Positions 1 through 6,300 of a DNA stretch of 7,943 nucleotides are shown here, in pieces. Made by a program: the position numbers and the translations under genes. Position 1 is the first letter of the stretch; every line of letters begins with the position of its first letter. The notes beneath the pieces were generated by a model that was given only the letters and a program-made list of their open reading frames with translations, ran no database searches and was not told the DNA's origin. The stretch comes from Candidatus Poseidoniaceae archaeon (GTDB lineage: Archaea > Thermoplasmatota > Poseidoniia > Poseidoniales > Poseidoniaceae), in the NCBI GenBank assembly GCA_022452125.1, contig JAKURJ010000074.1, forward strand, positions 1 through 7,943, read 5' to 3'.

Positions 1-132
1 GCATCTGACAACTCTGGTTCTGATACCACTATTGATGATTCGGGAGAAGAAAGCGGTGGACTGCCGTCACTCGGTATGTTTGCAACAATTGTTGCCATGC
101 TTGGAGCAGCACTATTGCTTCGTAAGGATTGA
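1..132 (+). CDS. C-terminal end of a secreted surface protein with a sorting-type membrane anchor (5' end outside window)
   Basis: Frame 1 is open from the window edge to a TGA at 130-132 and gives 43 residues. The visible part has three zones. First comes a Ser/Asp/Glu/Gly-rich stretch of about 20 residues, typical of a stalk next to the membrane. Next is the short motif LPSLG at 61-75, followed by a hydrophobic span of 15 residues at 76-120. Last is a short charged end, Arg-Lys-Asp. This motif + hydrophobic helix + basic end is the tripartite plan of archaeal PGF-CTERM-like signals, which archaeosortases process, although LPSLG is not the canonical PGF. The protein is therefore probably exported and held at the cell surface, either by a plain C-terminal helix or by sortase-like processing. 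Its main function lies upstream and cannot be told. The next gene starts 25 bases downstream on the same strand, so co-transcription is possible. Confidence 0.8.
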   Translation, partial: ASDNSGSDTTIDDSGEESGGLPSLGMFATIVAMLGAALLLRKD

Positions 133-146
133 ATATCCCAACTATT

Positions 147-150
147 GAGG
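147..150 (+). promoter_or_regulatory. Likely ribosome binding site (GAGG) of the gar1-like gene
   Basis: GAGG lies seven bases before the ATG at 158, a normal Shine-Dalgarno distance, and supports that start. The whole spacer after the upstream stop is only 25 bases and shows no obvious TATA box or terminator. Confidence 0.55.
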
Positions 151-157
151 CCTTGCG

Positions 158-946
158 ATGTTCAAAGGACGTGTAGAGAAAGTCAGCCATGAAGGCGGAC
201 TACTCGTAAGTTACACTGGCGCATGTCCTGCTCTTGGTTCAGTAATGGTAGATTCCGGTGAAAACTACATCGGCAAAGTAGACGGTGTCATCGGGAATCT
301 GAACAACTCTCTAGTACACATCGCTCATCTAGATAGGCAAGCTAACGCCAACAAGATGGTCGGTCTTGAAATCACTATCCGCACTAGAAAACCAAGGGAA
401 AACAACCGCCCTAGGGACAATAACCGAGGTCGTGATGATCGCCGAGGAAGGGACGACCGTAGAGGTCGTGATGACCGCCGAGGAAGGGACGACCGTAGAG
501 GCCGTAACGACAGAAATTCTGGAAGAGGTCGTGATGACCGCCGAGGAAGGGATGACCGTAGAGGCCGTAACGACAGAAATTCTGGAAGAGATACTCATTC
601 GCGTAATGACTGGACTTGTGGCGAATGTGGAAATGTGAATTACTCATTTAGGACTGAATGCAACCGCTGTGGAGCTCCTAAATCAAGAGGTAGAGGCTCA
701 AGCAAGCAATGGACAGGCAATGAACGCAGAGCAGGTGACAGAAGAGAGGAACCGCAACCTAGAGCAGGAGATTGGGAATGTCCTCAGTGTGGAAAATCCA
801 ATTTTGCCAAGCGGAATGAATGCTTTGGATGTGGACGTTCTAAGAGAGTAGGTGGGCCCAAACAAAGAGGACATCATCGTAAGTTGAAGGACCCGCCTCC
901 ATTACACCCTACCAAATATGAAAGAAGTAAAAGGAGGGATAGGTAA
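158..946 (+). CDS. Gar1-like H/ACA RNP protein with an RG/D-rich repeat region and two RanBP2-type zinc fingers
   Basis: 262 residues. Residues 1-80 match the archaeal Gar1 pattern as I recall it: an N-terminal G-x-V-x-x-V strand, GGLLVSYTGACPALGSVMVD (like GFLIVR...PSLNDRVVD), then IGKVDGVIGNLNNSLVHI (like VGIVKDVFGPVKMPYVAI) and a closing RTRK. Gar1 binds Cbf5 in H/ACA ribonucleoproteins, which make pseudouridine in rRNA. Residues 81-148 are low complexity, mainly GRDDRR and GRNDRNS units. Residues 151-175 and 205-230 are two zinc fingers of the W-x-C-x2-C-x3-N-x6-C-x2-C type (W152, C154, C157, N161, C168, C171; W206, C208, C211, N215, C222, C225). RanBP2-type fingers of this kind often bind single-stranded RNA. 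The C-terminus is basic. Usual archaeal Gar1 is only about 75-105 residues, so more than half of this protein is an extension. A TRAM or other small beta-barrel is the main alternative for the N-terminus. Confidence 0.75.
   Translation: MFKGRVEKVSHEGGLLVSYTGACPALGSVMVDSGENYIGKVDGVIGNLNNSLVHIAHLDRQANANKMVGLEITIRTRKPRENNRPRDNNRGRDDRRGRDDRRGRDDRRGRDDRRGRNDRNSGRGRDDRRGRDDRRGRNDRNSGRDTHSRNDWTCGECGNVNYSFRTECNRCGAPKSRGRGSSKQWTGNERRAGDRREEPQPRAGDWECPQCGKSNFAKRNECFGCGRSKRVGGPKQRGHHRKLKDPPPLHPTKYERSKRRDR
427..588 (+). repeat. In-frame tandem repeats (36-bp and 63-bp units) encoding GRDDRR/GRNDRNS
   Basis: The array reads as units of 36, 36, 27, 36 and 27 bases (427-462, 463-498, 499-525, 526-561, 562-588). 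The composite 63-base blocks 463-525 and 526-588 differ at one base only (C490 versus T553). The 36-base units 427-462 and 463-498 also differ at one base (T439 versus C475). All unit lengths are multiples of three, so the frame is kept. The identity covers third codon positions as well, which points to recent duplication or gene conversion rather than old protein-level conservation. Confidence 0.95.
608..682 (+). other. RanBP2-type zinc finger 1 of the gar1-like protein
   Basis: Residues 151-175 hold W152, the zinc ligands C154/C157/C168/C171 and the conserved Asn N161, with family spacing (C-x2-C-x10-C-x2-C). All key residues are present, so the finger should fold. Confidence 0.85.
770..847 (+). 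other. RanBP2-type zinc finger 2 of the gar1-like protein
   Basis: Residues 205-230 hold W206, the zinc ligands C208/C211/C222/C225 and N215, with the same spacing as finger 1. The two fingers differ clearly at the DNA level, so they are an older duplication than the RG/D repeats before them. Confidence 0.85.
931..938 (+). promoter_or_regulatory. Strong Shine-Dalgarno sequence (AAGGAGGG) of the TPR gene, inside the end of the gar1-like gene
   Basis: AAGGAGGG lies seven bases before the ATG at 946 and inside the last codons of the upstream gene. Together with the TAATG stop/start overlap, this indicates translational coupling and fixes the start of the TPR gene. Confidence 0.8.
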
Positions 947-1980
947 TGAGCGCAGAAAGTCATTATCTTGATGCAATTGAAGCCGAGGAGAATGGTGAAT
1001 TAGAACAAGCACTCGAGCACGCAAGGCTTGCTGTAAAGGCCGACCCTGAACACTCTAACGCTTGGTGGATGATCGTTGGACTATTGGCTCCAGACGGTAA
1101 ATATCCTGACATTGACCAAGCATCAAAGGCGTTAGTTGCCTGCAACAAAGTTGTTGATTTGGACCCAACGAGAGTTGATGCTTGGGTGAAAGGTGGTCGT
1201 TTGATGGTAGACCACCTTGGACTATACGAAGATGCATTGCACTGGTGGCAAAGAGGCCGAAAAGCTGCTCCTTTGGAATCTGTACCAATTGTAGAACAAA
1301 CCACAATTCTGTCAGATTTGGGAATGTACGCCGAGGCTAGAGACAGGTTAAGCGCTTTATTCGAAGAAAATCTCGACATTGCCAATTCACAATTAGCACG
1401 CATATCTCATCAACACAAAACCCTAGAAAAGTCTGCACAGCAAGACCAGAGTGCTCACTTCAAACCGTGGAAGAAAAATCACGGTGGTTGGACTGCAATC
1501 AAGATGAGGTCTAACAAAGCACCAGTTTCAGAAAACATGCTCTTCATGATGACTACGATTCCATTCTTGATGCTGGAAGTCTTTGCATCGAGGTCCATTT
1601 TCGGGGATGGATGGGGAGGATTCTGCCTAACCAGCCTTCTCATTCTTGTTACTGTAATTGTTGGAATGGCATTTACTCGAAAACTGTACTATCGTGTCAA
1701 TAAACCTGGATTCAATCTACTGAGAGCTATTCAGTTTGAGGCTAGTTCTGCAAAAGTGGTGATTCCAGAAGATATTCGACGCTCCAAACTATACCAATTC
1801 CTGTATTCTCGACATCCCCCCGCATTCCAGCAAAGGCTTGAGAAAATCGTTGCTGCCGACAAAAAACTTCCAAAGAACTGGAAGATGAAACTTCCAGATT
1901 TCGATTCACATCTTGATGAAATCGGCTACATCGAAGATGGAGAAGAGGATTCTGAACTTTCTTCGTATGAAGAAGAGTGA
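946..1980 (+). CDS. TPR-repeat protein with two C-terminal-half membrane spans, function unknown
   Basis: 344 residues. The N-terminal half is helical with TPR-type pairs. The first unit (about residues 5-36, EENGELEQALEHARLAVKAD) is a textbook TPR. Degenerate units follow at about 38-74 (ending VVDLDP), 78-110 (GLYEDALHWWQRGRKAAP) and 114-140 (GMYAEARDRLSALFEE). A Lys/Gln-rich linker then leads to two hydrophobic spans at about 197-217 and 223-243. The segment after them is basic and then helical, and the tail (about 329-344) is strongly acidic. The hairpin of two spans suggests that both the TPR domain and the tail face the cytoplasm, with the TPR docking partner proteins at the membrane. 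No enzyme motif is visible. The gene overlaps the gar1-like stop by one base (TAATG), so the two are probably co-translated; a functional link is only inferred. It ends directly against the convergent ahcY stop. Confidence 0.8.
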   Translation: MSAESHYLDAIEAEENGELEQALEHARLAVKADPEHSNAWWMIVGLLAPDGKYPDIDQASKALVACNKVVDLDPTRVDAWVKGGRLMVDHLGLYEDALHWWQRGRKAAPLESVPIVEQTTILSDLGMYAEARDRLSALFEENLDIANSQLARISHQHKTLEKSAQQDQSAHFKPWKKNHGGWTAIKMRSNKAPVSENMLFMMTTIPFLMLEVFASRSIFGDGWGGFCLTSLLILVTVIVGMAFTRKLYYRVNKPGFNLLRAIQFEASSAKVVIPEDIRRSKLYQFLYSRHPPAFQQRLEKIVAADKKLPKNWKMKLPDFDSHLDEIGYIEDGEEDSELSSYEEE

Positions 1981-3246
1981 TCATGTCCCTGCAGTATAAT
2001 CTGTGGAATATTCAATCTGCTCAGCAGTCAACTCATCGATTGAGAACCCTAGGGTTTCCAATTTTGTCGTTGCTAAATCCATATCCTGCTCGAGTGTGAT
2101 ATCGTATACTTTCGTATCCATATCTTTTCCATCTGCAGCAAGCCTACACAAAGATAGGAATTGATTTGCGAAGCTCATGTCCATGACCTCTGATGGGTGT
2201 CCTTCTGCTGCTGCAAGGTTAACTAATCGTCCTTCTGCATGCAGGTGAATCCTGCGGCCGTCAGTCATTGTGTATTCTTCATTCTCTGAGCGGATAGTTC
2301 TGACAGAGGAAGCCATGTCTCGCAATTCTTCTATATTGATTTCACAGTCGTAATGGCCGGTATTGGAAATCAATGCTCCGTCTTTCATTACTTCCATGTG
2401 GCGTCCTACAATGACATCCTTCATTCCTGTAGCTGTACAGAAAATGTCGCCTAGTGGTGCAGCGTCATCCATTTTCATGACTCTGAATCCATCCATTACC
2501 GCTCTAAGGCCTGGGAGAGGATCGACCTCGGTAATAATCACATTTGCACCCATTCCGCGAGCCCGCATTGCAACACCCTTGCCACAGTGCCCATAGCCAG
2601 CGACAACGAATGTCTTGCCCGCAATAAGTACGCTAGTTGCTCGAAGAATTCCGTCTAAAGTGGATTGTCCGGTTCCGTAAACATTGTCGAAATCCCATTT
2701 GGTGATTGCATCATTTACTGCAATAACTGGATACTTCAAATCACCAGCTGCAGCCATTGCTCTTAGTCTGTGAACACCAGTTGTAGTCTCTTCAGTCCCT
2801 CCAATCACGGTTTCAGCATACTCTGATTTTTCACCATGCACTCTGACAATTAAATCAGCACCATCATCAAGAGTTAATGTTGGCTTGAATTCCAAAGTCT
2901 TGTCAATGCACCAGTAGAAATCCTCGACGGATTGACCATGCCATGCGTGAACAGAGTATCCCTCCCTCGCAAGCCATGCTGCTACACTATCCTGAGTGGA
3001 TAGTGGATTGCAACCCGACCACGATATATCAGCACCAGCAGCCCGAATTGTTTCGATTAGCACGGCGGTTTCTTTCGTTACGTGCAAACAACCTGCGACA
3101 CGCATGCCAGCCAGGGGCTTGTCTATCTCAGCTTGCTTACGCAATGCAGCAAGTACAGGCATTCGTGAGCGTGCCCAATCAATTAGCATAGCGCCTTCAT
3201 CAGCGAGACTCAAGTCCGCAACCGTATACATTTCACCCTTGTCCAT
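1981..3246 (-). CDS. ahcY: S-adenosylhomocysteine hydrolase (adenosylhomocysteinase)
   Basis: 421 residues from the ATG at 3246. The enzyme uses bound NAD to split S-adenosylhomocysteine into adenosine and homocysteine. This removes the product that inhibits methyltransferases. Family motifs appear in order: YTVADLSLADEG and GCLHVTKETAVLIETI near the N-terminus, LTLDDGADL (about 125-133), EETTTGV (152-158), ITKWDFDN with catalytic Lys183/Asp187/Asn188, the NAD Rossmann loop GYGHCGKG (217-224), NTGHYDCEI (295-303) and GRRIHLHAEGRLVNLAAAEGHPS (starting about 330). The C-terminus ends shortly after IDELTAEQIEY, so it lacks the long Lys/Tyr tail of the human enzyme. That fits the archaeal/Thermotoga branch. 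The start is uncertain: the frame extends to a TTG at 3273, and an ATG at 3231 sits just before the conserved YTVAD and after AAGGGTG. The ATG at 3246 gives the family-like N-terminal length. Confidence 0.95.
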   Translation of the reverse strand: MDKGEMYTVADLSLADEGAMLIDWARSRMPVLAALRKQAEIDKPLAGMRVAGCLHVTKETAVLIETIRAAGADISWSGCNPLSTQDSVAAWLAREGYSVHAWHGQSVEDFYWCIDKTLEFKPTLTLDDGADLIVRVHGEKSEYAETVIGGTEETTTGVHRLRAMAAAGDLKYPVIAVNDAITKWDFDNVYGTGQSTLDGILRATSVLIAGKTFVVAGYGHCGKGVAMRARGMGANVIITEVDPLPGLRAVMDGFRVMKMDDAAPLGDIFCTATGMKDVIVGRHMEVMKDGALISNTGHYDCEINIEELRDMASSVRTIRSENEEYTMTDGRRIHLHAEGRLVNLAAAEGHPSEVMDMSFANQFLSLCRLAADGKDMDTKVYDITLEQDMDLATTKLETLGFSIDELTAEQIEYSTDYTAGT

Positions 3247-3274
3247 GGACACGGGCGAGCGAGCATACCTCAAA

Positions 3275-3316
3275 GGTCAATCGGTCAGATGTCCGCTCCA
3301 AGGAGCGGTCAATCGG
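3275..3316. promoter_or_regulatory. Inverted repeat flanked by 10-bp direct repeats upstream of ahcY; possible operator or RNA leader hairpin
   Basis: The 81-base spacer between the giant surface gene and ahcY contains CCGCTCC (3293-3299) and GGAGCGG (3302-3308), a 7-bp inverted repeat separated by two bases. A perfect direct repeat GGTCAATCGG lies on each side (3275-3284 and 3307-3316), 32 bases apart or about three helical turns. Read on the ahcY strand, TGACC occurs three times. No T-run follows the hairpin, so a classical terminator is unlikely. No TATA-like box is visible in the spacer. The arrangement resembles a binding site for a DNA-binding protein, but its role is inferred. I do not see the conserved core of the bacterial SAH riboswitch. 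Confidence 0.4.
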
Positions 3317-3327
3317 CCCAGATTTCG

Positions 3328-6300
3328 CTATTGTTGCTGTTGGAAATGCCCAGCATATTGTTGAGCATAGGCCCGAGCAGTCTCTTCTGGGTATCCTTGT
3401 GCAATTAGTTGCTGTACATATTGCTCCATTGGATCCATTTGAGCTACTCCAGCATATCCGGCAGCTGTTGCAGAGAAGTCGCCACTCATCTGAGAATCGA
3501 TGATGTCGTCTTCCTTTCCGCCTTTCAGAACGAAGAACAAGGACAGGATAACAATGAATGCTAATCCTAGTCCGCCACCGATGTAGAGAATCATGTTGTC
3601 GTCTCCACCGCTTTCAGCTTCGTCCTCGACTGGCGCTTCGTCCGGGATTCCGTCGCCGTTTGAATCAGTATATTCTCCAGACCATTCACACTCTGAAGTG
3701 TCAGCGTTCCAAATCCAGTAAGCATCCGGTTCAGCATCCAATACCTCGACTGGAACTTCTAAGCCTTGACATGCTGGAAGTGTAATTTCAATCCAGTATA
3801 TGATAGGCCAGCGCTTGTCATCGCCTTCGTATACCTTCAAGAATACTCTCTTGGACTTGGTTTCGTTGTCGAATAAGTCATCGATGTTCAGCGTCAATTG
3901 GAAGCCATCGCCGTCACCTAGCGGTTCGGACTTAGCCCACTTGCCTTCTAGTTGCAGTGTGTACTTTGCAACAGCAGTTTGGTCGAATGTTGTGTCTTCA
4001 AGAGCAGCCTCAACGTAGACATCGCTTTGCTCAGCACCATCTACGATGTTACCTGTTAGCGTAATTGTGTCACTGTCGACCTTTGTTCCGTTTAGGGACA
4101 AATCGATTTGGATAGTTGGTTCAGCGTCTCCGAATCCTTCAGGAACTACAGAGAAGTACATCTTGTACTTGTCAGAACTCTTTCCAGCCTGGTCAAATAC
4201 TACCAATTCGATACGGATTAACGACTCTGTTTGACCGCTTGGATCTACAGTTTCGTTACTGAAGGTATATGCCCAAGCTCCATCGCTTGAGGATGGAGTG
4301 ATGAACGTGTGTCCTTCCAACTTGTAGTTATCCTCATTGTATGGCTTATCGAAGAGGACAGTCCATTCATAAGATTCAATTCCGTTACCGGTTAGGGCGT
4401 CTGCGTCAGATGAGTTGCTTGCATCAAAGTGAACAGTTAGTGAACCTGTGTCGTCCAAGTGTATTCTCTTTAGTGGCCAATCGACTCCTGAAACCGATTT
4501 GATTCCACGGTCTTCGATTTGGTCAGCATATTCATCACGCATGTCAATCATTACATCAGCTTCTGGGCGGTATTCGTCCGCTCTGGTATCATCAGTCATG
4601 ACTGTGACAGAGATTGTTCGAGAGTGCCCTGCTGCATCGTGCAAGAAGAGAGTGATTTCCCAAGTTGCACCTTGTAGACATCCGGTTGCAGATGAAAGGT
4701 CGACCTTACAGAAGTTGACTGTAGGGCTCATCACATCTGTGTGGTCAGTACCACTAGCCATGGATGCACCTGCCCAATCGGTAGGTCCGCTCATTACCCA
4801 ATCAGTTGACAAGGTCTCAGTAGCGGTTGTTGTGTATCCGAAGGTTACCTCTGAGTTGCTCTTCATGTAGTGGAATGCATATCCACCAGTTGAAGGGTCG
4901 AAGGAAGGAACTTCTCCATTAATTGTCAAATCTAGGCCATTGCCTAGTGTACCGAATCCAGTTGGATAAGGAGTGACGTGGTAGGATAGCATGTTACCTA
5001 GTAGAGGGAAAGTAGTGCTGTTAGCACGGTCAGACACACTCTCTACATCGATTGTGGTAACAATTAGTCCACCATCGACGTAACTGCACACACCGAGGAC
5101 GGTGTCTTGCACATCTGCTTCGGATTGCAATAGTCTCTGGAATGAACCTCCTTCCTCAGAATATCCATTACAAGCGCGTGGGATTGATGTCGCTGATGCG
5201 CTCTTTGTATTGACAATAGCCTCAGTGACTGTTCCGAATTGGTCAAATCCTTGGAATGCTGCCAAATCTACACTGTCCAAGATTGGATGGTATGGATCTG
5301 CAACTTCCATGTTGCTGTAAGTAATTCGAGTCTCTGGGGTGTTTCGTGGCTGAATGTCCATATTGAATGGCAGTAAACTTTCACCTGTAGATGAGGAGTA
5401 CTCGTAGTAATCAGTTGCTCCTGACAAGTGAACCTGTACCGTACCACCAGATGACATGAAACTCTTCAGAGCGTTCTGGTTAGAAGAACCACCAATCAAC
5501 TCGTAGTATCCCTTTCCACCTTCATCACTTGGCTTTGCTGTGTTCACATCTTGCCAAGGCATTACCACCTTGTCATAGTGAGTCAACCAACCTAGGTCAA
5601 GATATTCTGACCAGTCATTGATGTCAAACTGGGTGTATGTCAGTCCTAGAATAACTAGGTCTTCCTTGATTGCAGTCACTCTTGTTGAATCACCAGAAAG
5701 AATTGCGATGTCAATTTGGTCAGCGAAAGCTGCATGGAAGTATCTTTCATTACCAGAAGTGCTTCCATCAGGAAGTGTTGCATAGTAACTGATGTTGTAC
5801 TTGTGACCATCCGTCCATCCATTCCAAGGAGTGAACGAGATGGTTGTTCTCTCATGAGGACCCAAGGTCTGGCTTGGGCCAGCAGTTGTAGTGTGTACCT
5901 GGTTTCCAGAGGCCATGTCAACCACGTTCATGTGGAATGTGTAGTCTCCTTGAAGAACACCGTTGGTCGCAGATAGTGACCAATCGTGAGTCTTAGCGCT
6001 GTCAATTGGCAGAACACAATCAAGGACTACATCAGACAAACAGGATAGTTGATCAGGCTTCCCTAGTGTAATATCTACGCTTTCAACCGAGAAGATAACT
6101 CTTCCAAGATTGTTCGCTAGTGAAATTTCATCGTAACCATACCAAGGTGTTCCTTGTGTAGCATTGTCGAAGATAGATTCTACTTCAATCTTGTAAACAC
6201 CAGAAACAAAGTCGTGATTTGCAACGGTGATGGTGCGGTTCTCCTCAGCATCCAAGTCTACTACAGTAGTGCTGTAGACTGCATCTTGTGTGAATGAGAA

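Noticed and set aside
329..647. Overlapping open frames on both strands across the RG/D repeat region
   Set aside because: They are by-products of the repeat: their translations are simple repeated strings (Thr/Ser/Val or Glu/Val) with no Shine-Dalgarno sequence or family pattern, while the Gar1/zinc-finger frame explains the region.
1959..1974. Hairpin TTCTTC-GTAT-GAAGAA at the end of the TPR gene as a bidirectional terminator
   Set aside because: The stem is only 6 bp and A/T-rich, has no T-run on either side, and is explained by the Glu codons of the acidic tail. It may matter by chance, but I cannot support it.
3293..3308. The CCGCTCC/GGAGCGG hairpin as an intrinsic terminator of the giant surface gene
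   Set aside because: No U-run follows on the minus strand, and archaeal terminators are mainly T-tracts. The flanking direct repeats suggest a different role.
3247..3327. SAH or SAM riboswitch upstream of ahcY
   Set aside because: The spacer is too short and lacks the conserved riboswitch core I know of; only a simple inverted repeat with direct repeats is seen.
4448..4870. 140-residue open frame on the plus strand inside the giant gene
   Set aside because: It lies opposite a clearly coding frame with recognisable domains, has no ribosome binding site and no recognisable motif. The same applies to the other plus-strand frames between 3500 and 7620.
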